Assembly (NCBI GenBank): GCA_030606095.1
Contig: JAUWHC010000035.1
Coordinates: 1-12,596, forward strand
DNA from: Promethearchaeota archaeon
GTDB taxonomy: Archaea; Asgardarchaeota; Lokiarchaeia; Sigyniarchaeales; SOKP01
Reading direction: 5' to 3'
DNA length: 12,596 nt
Positions 5,432 through 12,119 of the stretch are shown in pieces; positions within the stretch are counted from its first letter, which is position 1; the number at the start of each line of letters is the position of its first letter. Under the pieces are notes generated by a model. The model saw only the letters and a program-made list of their open reading frames with translations, did not search any database and was not told the origin of the DNA. The translations under genes and the position numbers were made by a program.

Positions 5432-8125
5432 TTATTTTTTCTTATGTTCAATCTCTGCTTGGGCAGCGGCAATTCTTGCGACGGGGATTCTAAATGGAGA
5501 ACACGATACATAATCCAAACCTATTGAATGAGCAAACTTGATCGAGCTCGGCTCGCCTCCATGTTCACCACAAATGCCAAGTTTTAAGTCTGGCCTAGTT
5601 TTTCTACCTAACTCAATAGCTATTTTCATTAATTTGCCTACGCCGTCTTGATCTAAAAATTCAAAAGGATTTCGTTCTAAAATTTCTTTATTTAGATAAA
5701 CAGGAATGAACTTTCCTTCAGCGTCGTCTCGACTAAATCCAAAGGTCATTTGAGTCAAGTCGTTAGTACCAAACGAGAAAAATTCGGCTTCCATAGCGAT
5801 TTCGTCGGCTGTTAAAGCAGCTCTTGGGATTTCGATCATTGTACCAAATTTATAATCTAACTCTACGCCGTATTCTTTAATAGTTTCTTCTACTATTTCA
5901 AGTAATTGAGCTTTGACAAATTGTAATTCTGAAATCATACCAATAAGAGGAATCATTACTTCAGGTATAACATTAACTCCTTTTAGCTTAAGTTCGCAAG
6001 CCGCTTGAAATATAGCCCTTACTTGCATCTCGTTTATCTCAGGCCAAACAATCCCAAGCCGACAACCCCTTAATCCCATCATCGGATTCTCCTCAGAAAG
6101 AGATCTAATCAATCTAATGACCTTATTCTTCTTTTTGAGTTCCTCATCGAGTGGACTAATCTCTAATAGAGTTTTTGACAAAGAATTCGTCATTTGTAGT
6201 TCTTGACGCTCCAGTAACACTGTGGATAACTCAGGCAAGAACTCATGCAGTGGAGGATCTAATAATCTAATGGTCACTGGTTTTCCCTCCATTATTTTAA
6301 AAATCTCTAAGAAATCGCCTTTTTGCATCGGTAAAATCTTATTTAGGGCGTCTTGACGGTCTTCTTTTGTTTGTGCCATTATCATTTTTTGTACAACGGG
6401 TAATCTCTCTTGTGCCATGAACATGTGCTCGGTTCTACATAACCCTATACCCTCAGCACCGAATTCTATGGCTTTATTGGAATCTATAGGGGTATCTGCG
6501 TTTGCTCGTACACCCATAGTTCTAATTTCGTCTGCTATTTCAAGTAATTCTAAAAATTCTCCTTTTATTTCGGGTTCTACCAAAGGAACTTTTCCTTCTA
6601 TGACACGTCCAGTCGTACCATCAATCGTTATATAATCTCCCTCTTCAATTACAGTTCCAGCTATCCTAAATTCTTTGTTTTCCTCGTCGATTTCGATATC
6701 TTGAGCGCCAACAACGGCTGGTTTACCCATTCCTCTCGCAACAACAGCTGCGTGAGAGGTTTTTCCTCCAAACTGAGTCAATACGCCGCTAGATGCGTAT
6801 AATCCATGGACATCCTCAGGTTTAGTTTGAGGTCGAACTAATATTATCTCTTCTTCTCCAGAATTAGCTAATTCTTCGGCTCTATCTGAATCAAATATCG
6901 CAATTCCCGAAACTGCACCCGGTGAAGCGTTAATGCCTTTTGCTAAAACATGTACGATTGCACCCTCGTCTATACTTTTAAATAAAAGCTTAGAGATTTT
7001 ATCAGGATCAATGCTCATTATTGCTTTTTCTTTATCTATTAAACCTTCTTTAACCATATCTACAGCAATTTTAACTGCTGCCGATGGAGTTCGCTTACCA
7101 TTTCGAGTTTGTAAAATGAATAGCTTTCCATCTTCGATCGTAAACTCGATATCTTGCATATCTCTATAATGATTCTCGAGCTTAAGCATCGTATTCTTCA
7201 ATTCTTTGTATATTTCAGGGAATTCTTTGTCCATTTCATCAAGCTTTTTTGGAGTTCGAATTCCCGCAACAACATCTTCTCCTTGAGCGTTAGTTAGGTA
7301 TTCCCCAAATTTTATATTATCTCCATTAGAAGGGTCTCGGGTAAAAGCTACGCCTGTACCAGAGTTATCTCCTTTATTCCCAAAAACCATAGCTTGTATG
7401 TTAACTGCTGTTCCAAAATTAGGGATATTGGATATCTTCCGGTAAGTAATAGCTCTCTTATTATTCCAAGATTTAAAAACAGCTTCTATAGATAAAAATA
7501 ATTGTTTAAAAGGATCCTGAGGAAAAGATGAGCTAATTTCTTTTTCGTAAAGAGCTTTATAATCTGCAATAACATTTTGAAGATCTGCTACAGTTAAGTC
7601 TGTATCTTGAGCAGTTCGGGAAATCTTCCGTTTATATTTATCCAAAATTCTTTCAAATTTCTCGTCACCGATGCCCATGACAACGTCGCCGAACATTTGA
7701 ATAAACCTTCGGTACGAGTCGTAAGCAAATCGGGGGTTCTTCACTTGTTCCGCCATACCTAACACGCTTTCGTCGGTAAGCCCCAGATTTAAAACAGTAT
7801 CCATCATACCTGGCATGGATTGAGGTGCGCCACTTCTTACGCTTACTAATAAAGGATTTTTTTTATCCCCGAATTTTTTCTTGGTGAGCTCTTCGAGATG
7901 TTTTAAGTGGTCTAACACCATAGGTTCGATCTCTGCCATCAATTTTTTAGGACTCTTGAAGTAAATTAAGCAAGCCTCTGTTGTTAGCGTAAATCCGGGT
8001 GGGATATTTAACCCTAAATTGGTCATTTCTCCGAGATTTGCCCCTTTTCCTCCAAGTAGATTCTTTAACTCTTTTTTACCTTCGCTAAAATCATAAACAT
8101 ACTTAGGTTTTTCTGTAGTTGTCAT
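5432..8125 (-). CDS. ppdK: Pyruvate, phosphate dikinase
   Basis: This 897-residue enzyme interconverts pyruvate + ATP + phosphate with phosphoenolpyruvate + AMP + pyrophosphate. In archaea it can feed gluconeogenesis or run toward pyruvate. Three domains are complete. The ATP-grasp domain (about 1-340) has the PPDK signature SVRSGAPQSMPGMMDT at 95-110. The swivelling phosphohistidine domain (about 395-510) has TSHAAVVARGMGKPAVVG with H458. The pyruvate/PEP barrel (about 530-890) has CRTEHMF at 563-569, TIRLLDPPLHEFLP at 618-631, FGTNDLTQ at 785-792 and GICGEHGG with the general-acid cysteine C852. The MPGMMDT signature and length separate it from PEP synthase (about 790 residues, different motif). 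It is probably transcribed alone: large gaps lie on both sides. No Shine-Dalgarno site is seen; a TATA-like element sits close upstream. Nothing essential is missing. Confidence 0.98.
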   Translation of the reverse strand: MTTTEKPKYVYDFSEGKKELKNLLGGKGANLGEMTNLGLNIPPGFTLTTEACLIYFKSPKKLMAEIEPMVLDHLKHLEELTKKKFGDKKNPLLVSVRSGAPQSMPGMMDTVLNLGLTDESVLGMAEQVKNPRFAYDSYRRFIQMFGDVVMGIGDEKFERILDKYKRKISRTAQDTDLTVADLQNVIADYKALYEKEISSSFPQDPFKQLFLSIEAVFKSWNNKRAITYRKISNIPNFGTAVNIQAMVFGNKGDNSGTGVAFTRDPSNGDNIKFGEYLTNAQGEDVVAGIRTPKKLDEMDKEFPEIYKELKNTMLKLENHYRDMQDIEFTIEDGKLFILQTRNGKRTPSAAVKIAVDMVKEGLIDKEKAIMSIDPDKISKLLFKSIDEGAIVHVLAKGINASPGAVSGIAIFDSDRAEELANSGEEEIILVRPQTKPEDVHGLYASSGVLTQFGGKTSHAAVVARGMGKPAVVGAQDIEIDEENKEFRIAGTVIEEGDYITIDGTTGRVIEGKVPLVEPEIKGEFLELLEIADEIRTMGVRANADTPIDSNKAIEFGAEGIGLCRTEHMFMAQERLPVVQKMIMAQTKEDRQDALNKILPMQKGDFLEIFKIMEGKPVTIRLLDPPLHEFLPELSTVLLERQELQMTNSLSKTLLEISPLDEELKKKNKVIRLIRSLSEENPMMGLRGCRLGIVWPEINEMQVRAIFQAACELKLKGVNVIPEVMIPLIGMISELQFVKAQLLEIVEETIKEYGVELDYKFGTMIEIPRAALTADEIAMEAEFFSFGTNDLTQMTFGFSRDDAEGKFIPVYLNKEILERNPFEFLDQDGVGKLMKIAIELGRKTRPDLKLGICGEHGGEPSSIKFAHSIGLDYVSCSPFRIPVARIAAAQAEIEHKKK

Positions 8126-8150
8126 TTAGTTGTACCAAATTTTCGTTAAA

Positions 8151-8166
8151 ATTATAAAATATATTT
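8151..8166 (-). promoter_or_regulatory. TATA-like element of ppdK
   Basis: The minus strand reads AAATATATTTTATAAT, centred about 33 bases before the ATG at 8125. Transcription would start only a few bases upstream of the start codon. No Shine-Dalgarno site is present in the short leader. Confidence 0.4.
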
Positions 8167-8356
8167 TTACTTTATTCCGCAAATTTCAAGAATGCTGCTT
8201 TTGATATATTAATTTCCTATTAGAAATAAAATTTTCTAAAAAAATGTCATTCTTTTTTATTGGATAATGTTAAAGGCATAACAAAAAAAAAGAGCCGGGA
8301 AAATCATAAAGAACATCTTAAATCTTGGAATAGGTTTAAATGATTTAATTATTATC

Positions 8357-8365
8357 TATATTATA
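8357..8365 (+). promoter_or_regulatory. TATA-like element of the coiled-coil gene
   Basis: TATATTATA is centred 28 bases before the ATG at 8389, the spacing for a leaderless or near-leaderless archaeal transcript. The sequence just before the ATG (GATATAGTAAG) has no convincing Shine-Dalgarno site. Confidence 0.4.
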
Positions 8366-8388
8366 GAAAACTATGTTGATATAGTAAG

Positions 8389-8793
8389 ATGGAAAAGGAA
8401 GATTTTTTAAGATTATTACCAAAATTAATTGTTGAAGATAACGAGGTCAAAGGAGCGATAATTACCGCGCTTTCTGGAGTAATGGCTACAAAGCATGATA
8501 TTGAAAGAGTTATTGAACATTCAGATAAACGCTTCGAAAAAATGGGTGAACGATTCGAAAAAATGGATGGAAGAATAGAGAAGCTTCAAGAAATTTTAAT
8601 TTCGCACACTCAAGCACTTACCCAACTTAATAAACGCACGAATAACCTTAATGCTAATTTTTCTCGCATAGAAAATATTAGAACAACTGAATTTAAAACC
8701 TTAGATGGAAAAATTGAGTCATTATCTGAAGGACAAGATATTATTAAAGAACATATTAAAGAAATAAAAGAAATTGTATCCAAAAAAGAATAA
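8389..8793 (+). CDS. Short coiled-coil protein with conserved N-terminal helical region
   Basis: This is a 134-residue, highly charged soluble protein. Residues 1-43 (MEKEDFLRLLPKLIVEDNEV, then KGAII and ATKHDIERVIEHS) form a helical lead. Residues 44-134 are mostly heptad coiled coil, with hydrophobics spaced 3-4 at F49, M52, F56, M59, I63, L66 and I69. RFEKM occurs twice (48-52, 55-59), matching a 21-bp DNA repeat. The N-terminal part resembles, from memory, a widespread archaeal group in which such a helical and coiled-coil region precedes a PD-(D/E)XK-type nuclease domain (DUF3782-like). No nuclease domain follows here: the stop is at 8791-8793 and the next bases do not resume the frame. 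It could be a shortened paralogue or a stand-alone oligomerisation protein. Function unknown; coding status likely. Confidence 0.75.
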   Translation: MEKEDFLRLLPKLIVEDNEVKGAIITALSGVMATKHDIERVIEHSDKRFEKMGERFEKMDGRIEKLQEILISHTQALTQLNKRTNNLNANFSRIENIRTTEFKTLDGKIESLSEGQDIIKEHIKEIKEIVSKKE

Positions 8794-8941
8794 ATCATAA
8801 TTATTATACTAGTACTCAAGATTCAGATTTTTCTTAAGTCTTATAGCATTATTACTAACAATTCTTTTTTCTAAGTAATTGGTCATAAATTTTCACATTC
8901 AATCAATCTTGAGCTATATTTAATGAAAGCAAACAATTCTA

Positions 8942-8964
8942 AAGATAATAATATGTATTATCTT
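8942..8964. repeat. Perfect 9-bp inverted repeat between convergent genes
   Basis: AAGATAATA (8942-8950), a 5-base loop ATATG and TATTATCTT (8956-8964) form a perfect hairpin. It lies 13 bases past the stop codon of the HAD phosphatase gene on the minus strand. It is not followed by a long T-run, so it may be a weak terminator, a 3'-end stabilising stem or a protein-binding palindrome. Confidence 0.5.
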
Positions 8965-8977
8965 AAACTATAATCAA

Positions 8978-9781
8978 TTATTTTATAGCTTCTAAAAAAG
9001 TCCAAATTCCTTCTATTATAAAATTTGGCTTAGAGATTTTGCTTTTTTCGATCATCTCTAAGGTTGCTTCTCCAGACAATACGCAACAAGTTGTCACACC
9101 GACATCTATTCCCATTTTTATGTCAGTATATAACCGATCTCCAAACATTGCAGCATCTTTAGGATTTATCCCAAGTTCCTCAAGTTTGAATAGAAGCATT
9201 TCTTTATTCGGTTTTCCAAAAACTTTTGGCATTCTTTCTGTTGCTTTATACAGAAGAGTAGCTATTCCTCCAGCATCGGGAATATATCCCTTTTTAGTTG
9301 GGCATCTATCGTCTAAATGCGTAGCAATATAAGGTATGTTGTTCTGAAGTAAGTATGAAGCTTTTACTAACCGATCATATGTCAATTCTTGGTCAAAAGC
9401 GAGAACAACGATTTCAGGATCGGTTTCAGTTAAAACAAAACCTTCTTGATGAAATTCTCTTTTAAGAGATTCTGTACCTAACAGAAAGATTTTTTCGTAA
9501 TTTTTCTTTTTTAGATAATCTATGGTCGGGTGTTGAGATAGTATTAAATTTTCACGGGTTATGTTTAGGTTTAAATCGTTTAACTTTTTAATATAATCTG
9601 TAGTAGATTTGCTTGAATTATTCGAAAGAAAAAAGAAATTTTTACCTTTTCTTTTCATAATATCAATTAATTCGATAACACCCTCGAATAATTGGTTTCC
9701 TATATATATTGTACCATCTAAATCAAAGAAAAAAACTTTTTTCTTTATTAGCTCAGATAAATCTTTTTTAAGGGGATTCAT
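8978..9781 (-). CDS. HAD-superfamily phosphatase, subfamily IIA (NagD/PGP-like)
   Basis: This 267-residue cytosolic phosphatase belongs to the HAD-IIA group (NagD, pNPPase, phosphoglycolate phosphatase relatives). Motif I is FDLDGTIY with the nucleophile D20 and acid/base D22. Motif II is SNN at 53-55. Motif III is the lysine in GKPNK (K190). Motif IV is GDRLYTD with D215 and D220. The C2-type cap lies between motifs II and III and includes ATHLDDRCP (153-161) and PDAGG (168-172). All catalytic residues are present and the length is typical (250-270). The substrate is probably a small phosphorylated metabolite; phosphoglycolate, glycerol phosphate and sugar phosphates are all possible. It converges on the coiled-coil gene. 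No Shine-Dalgarno site is seen; an AT-rich element near 9820-9838 could be its TATA box, giving a leader of about 20 bases. Confidence 0.93.
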   Translation of the reverse strand: MNPLKKDLSELIKKKVFFFDLDGTIYIGNQLFEGVIELIDIMKRKGKNFFFLSNNSSKSTTDYIKKLNDLNLNITRENLILSQHPTIDYLKKKNYEKIFLLGTESLKREFHQEGFVLTETDPEIVVLAFDQELTYDRLVKASYLLQNNIPYIATHLDDRCPTKKGYIPDAGGIATLLYKATERMPKVFGKPNKEMLLFKLEELGINPKDAAMFGDRLYTDIKMGIDVGVTTCCVLSGEATLEMIEKSKISKPNFIIEGIWTFLEAIK

Positions 9782-9881
9782 AATATTTAACTTTATGAAA
9801 GTGTTTACTGCTTTTTTCTATTATTTTAAATTAAATAATCAACCGTATCAAATAAATTAGTCCTTACTAAATTTAAAAAGA

Positions 9882-10553
9882 TTAATTTCCCATTTTCCTC
9901 TCGTTTAACATTAACCAAGCCTTATATTTAAAAGTAAATTTTCCCTTGACTATAGGTTTATAACCGGTTTCCTCTTCAAATAGGATTTGCTTTATTTCTG
10001 AATCAAGTTGTTTGTGTATTAGACCAATCGATCTCTTTTCCATCAGGAGGAGAAAAAAAATTAAGCAGATAATAAATAGCAAGGTTATTACGATAGTTTG
10101 GGTTAAGGACAGATAAATGGTGGAAAATACAAAGAACATTAGCACCGGTGCTATACCAAAATAACATAACAAGCATAATTCTTGTAGAGTAAAGTTAAAT
10201 GATGGTTTAAATAATATATCTATATCATTCTCTTTTGCATTTTTTAACAGCAAAATTCTATATTTTTTACTAAATTTCTTATTTTTTAATGGATTAACAC
10301 CAATCTCGTTCAAAAATCTTTCTTGCATCAGTTTTGTATCTAAAATAACGCAGATTTTCTTTTGTTTATTTTGTAAATAAAATATTGCAATTACAATACT
10401 ACAAACGAAAAAAATTAAATAATAATACCATGGAATCTCATAGAATACCTTTGAACTTATTAAGAAAAAAGATGCGATGCTTAATAACACACAATATGTA
10501 AAGATTCTCCTCAACATATTTTTAAAACATAAGCTCAAAAACAACTTTAGCAT
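9882..10553 (-). CDS. Unrecognised membrane protein with four predicted helices
   Basis: This 223-residue protein matches no family that I recognise. Hydrophobic segments lie at about 17-33, 43-61, 126-148 and 152-171, arranged as two helical hairpins. They are separated by a lysine-rich loop of about 65 residues (62-125) and followed by a charged C-terminal tail of about 50 residues (172-223). The positive-inside rule puts the loop, tail and N-terminus in the cytosol. It is unusually rich in Phe, Ile, Leu and Lys, in line with the AT-rich DNA. There are no cysteine or histidine clusters or obvious catalytic motifs. It lies 97 bases downstream of the zinc-ribbon membrane gene on the same strand. 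A T10 tract and a separate TATA-like element in that gap suggest its own transcript. Coding likely, role unknown. Confidence 0.75.
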   Translation of the reverse strand: MLKLFLSLCFKNMLRRIFTYCVLLSIASFFLISSKVFYEIPWYYYLIFFVCSIVIAIFYLQNKQKKICVILDTKLMQERFLNEIGVNPLKNKKFSKKYRILLLKNAKENDIDILFKPSFNFTLQELCLLCYFGIAPVLMFFVFSTIYLSLTQTIVITLLFIICLIFFLLLMEKRSIGLIHKQLDSEIKQILFEEETGYKPIVKGKFTFKYKAWLMLNERKMGN

Positions 10554-10581
10554 TTTAATAACGCAACTAACAATATCTTAT

Positions 10582-10592
10582 GGTTTTAAATA
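10582..10592 (-). promoter_or_regulatory. TATA-like element before the 223-residue membrane gene
   Basis: The minus strand reads TTATTTAAAACC, centred about 34 bases before the ATG at 10553, so a leader of roughly 7 bases is expected. It sits directly after the T10 tract that probably ends the upstream transcript. No Shine-Dalgarno site is present. Confidence 0.35.
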
Positions 10593-10601
10593 AAAAAAAA
10601 A
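10592..10601 (-). terminator. T10 tract after the zinc-ribbon membrane gene
   Basis: Ten A on the plus strand read as ten T on the minus strand, about 50 bases past the stop codon at 10651. It likely ends the transcript of the 12596-10651 operon before the 223-residue membrane gene begins. Confidence 0.45.
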
Positions 10602-10650
10602 GAAGTAAAAATATAAGAATTTTGGTTTTGATTTTTGAGAATTTAAGGAT

Positions 10651-12117
10651 TTACGACTCTACCTCAGTCCCACACCATTTACAGAATTTGTCACTCGTTG
10701 ATAGTTTACTGCCACATAAAGAACACGATTTAGAATTAGCCGGGGTAACTTTTGAAGGTGTTCCAATACTTCTACCTTCAATTTTACCTCCACAGCTCGG
10801 GCAGAAGTGGGCGTCTTTCCGGACCACAGAGCCACAGCGTATACAGTTAGAAGTTGACGATTTAGCTGATTTAGTTGCTTTTATAGGCTTTTTTGCAGGA
10901 ATTGCTTTAGATGATGGTTTTGATGGTTTCGATTTCAATTTCTTTTGTCCACTTCGAGCAATAAGTGCGGCAACAACCACGATACCAGCAACCACTATAA
11001 TTGTAATCAAAATCGGTTGAATATTTACCCACCTATCAGTAGAAGTAACACTGGTGTCGTAAGATACATCAAATGTAATGCTCGTAGTTTCTTCTGGAGA
11101 TAACATGGGGTCAAAGTAAACGAAAAAATACCAATTTCCATCGTTCGGAACTGTAAAAGTATTTTGAGATATTGAATCTACACCTTCAATATAATAATCT
11201 GCTTCCGTTAGATCTACTACATTAGTAGCGGAGTAATCAATTGTAACGTTAACATTAACTGTAGATACGCCTTCGTTGTACCAAACGAGATAATAATCTC
11301 TTGCTTCCAAAACTGAATAATCCCCGATACCTTGGTCCACATTATTTTCAAATACGTAAAAGGATGGACTGCTTCCTTGATTCCACTCGTAAAAATCGTA
11401 TCCGTTCGCAATGAAGAAATCAATCTGACCTGATGCATTATAATTATAATTAATCGAAGAACCTGGTTTTAGAAAATACGATATATACTCGTAGCCGTTA
11501 CTCTGAAGAGGAAACTGATCGCTATCGCTACCTACTTTCGTCGTAGTTGGTAAAGACTCAAATGGTTGATCCCATATTGCAAAACTGATAATACTCGGTG
11601 ACGATTGCACTGAGTAGGTAATATCATTTCCCGATTTAATGTACTCGTATTCGTACCAGTATTCGTTGAAGTTAAGGGTTTCAGTAGAACGATAAGTTAC
11701 GTAGCCATTTGTATCTGCAGTACTAAAAGGAAACCATAGAGCAATACCAAATAGGGGCAACAAGATTAACCCTAGAACGATGGCAATTGTAATACCTCCT
11801 CCAACATAAACGGGGGAATAATACCACGGTCTATACCAGCGTCCCGACCACCAGGGGTTGTACCACGCGTGCCAATACCATGGTCGATAGCCGAACCGGG
11901 AGTATCTCCTATGCGGTCTATAATATGAATGGCGGTAAGGGCCTCTTGGAGCTCTTGAGGTTACTCGTGTGGCACCAGTTCTGCCAAATGGCGTTCCACT
12001 TGACCTAGATCCACCAGATCGAAATGCTGCGGAACCCCCACGAAATCCACCTCCCCTAAAGCCACCACCACTAAATCCACCTCCTCTAAAACCTCCTCCG
12101 CCTCCACCACGGGGCAC
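10651..12117 (-). CDS. Gly/Arg-rich two-TM membrane protein with two C-terminal zinc ribbons
   Basis: This 488-residue mosaic starts with GTG at 12117; an in-frame TGA at 12133-12135 leaves no upstream start. Residues 4-28 are RGGGF-type repeats. Residues 29-104 are basic and rich in Tyr, Trp and Pro. TM1 spans about 108-130. A region of about 235 residues rich in Tyr, Ser, Asn and Asp follows, probably beta and outside the cell, with two glycosylation sequons (N227-A-S, N290-V-T). TM2 spans about 367-387. A Lys/Ser/Pro-rich linker (390-424) leads to two zinc ribbons: C425-x2-C428 with C439-x2-C442, and C465-x2-C468 with C479-x2-C482. Positive charge on both ends implies that N- and C-termini are cytosolic and the middle extracellular. 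Its start lies 2 bases after the stop of the upstream membrane gene, so the pair is an operon. I do not recognise the family; a surface-sensing or scaffold role is only a guess. Confidence 0.92.
   Translation of the reverse strand: MPRGGGGGGFRGGGFSGGGFRGGGFRGGSAAFRSGGSRSSGTPFGRTGATRVTSRAPRGPYRHSYYRPHRRYSRFGYRPWYWHAWYNPWWSGRWYRPWYYSPVYVGGGITIAIVLGLILLPLFGIALWFPFSTADTNGYVTYRSTETLNFNEYWYEYEYIKSGNDITYSVQSSPSIISFAIWDQPFESLPTTTKVGSDSDQFPLQSNGYEYISYFLKPGSSINYNYNASGQIDFFIANGYDFYEWNQGSSPSFYVFENNVDQGIGDYSVLEARDYYLVWYNEGVSTVNVNVTIDYSATNVVDLTEADYYIEGVDSISQNTFTVPNDGNWYFFVYFDPMLSPEETTSITFDVSYDTSVTSTDRWVNIQPILITIIVVAGIVVVAALIARSGQKKLKSKPSKPSSKAIPAKKPIKATKSAKSSTSNCIRCGSVVRKDAHFCPSCGGKIEGRSIGTPSKVTPANSKSCSLCGSKLSTSDKFCKWCGTEVES
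12034..12108 (-). repeat. Short tandem repeats encoding GGGFRGGGF
   Basis: These bases encode residues 4-28 of the zinc-ribbon membrane protein as 5-residue (15-bp) units of the form GGGFR or GGGFS. The stretch is locally G/C-rich in an AT-rich window because of Gly and Arg codons. Slippage here could change the repeat number. Confidence 0.7.
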
Positions 12118-12119
12118 TT

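Noticed and set aside
5432..8125. PEP synthase (ppsA) as an alternative to PPDK
   Set aside because: The SGAPQSMPGMMDT signature, the 897-residue length and the barrel motifs are those of PPDK; PEP synthase is shorter and lacks this block.
8126..8388. Searched for a tRNA, small ORF or riboswitch in the largest intergenic gap
   Set aside because: No cloverleaf-like GTTCGA arm, no ORF above about 10 codons on the strands checked by eye, and no structured aptamer-like sequence; apart from the promoters and the A9 run it appears featureless.
10580..11020. Open plus-strand frame of 146 codons opposite the zinc-ribbon gene
   Set aside because: It is antisense to two clear zinc ribbons and TM2 of the minus-strand protein and has no features of its own.
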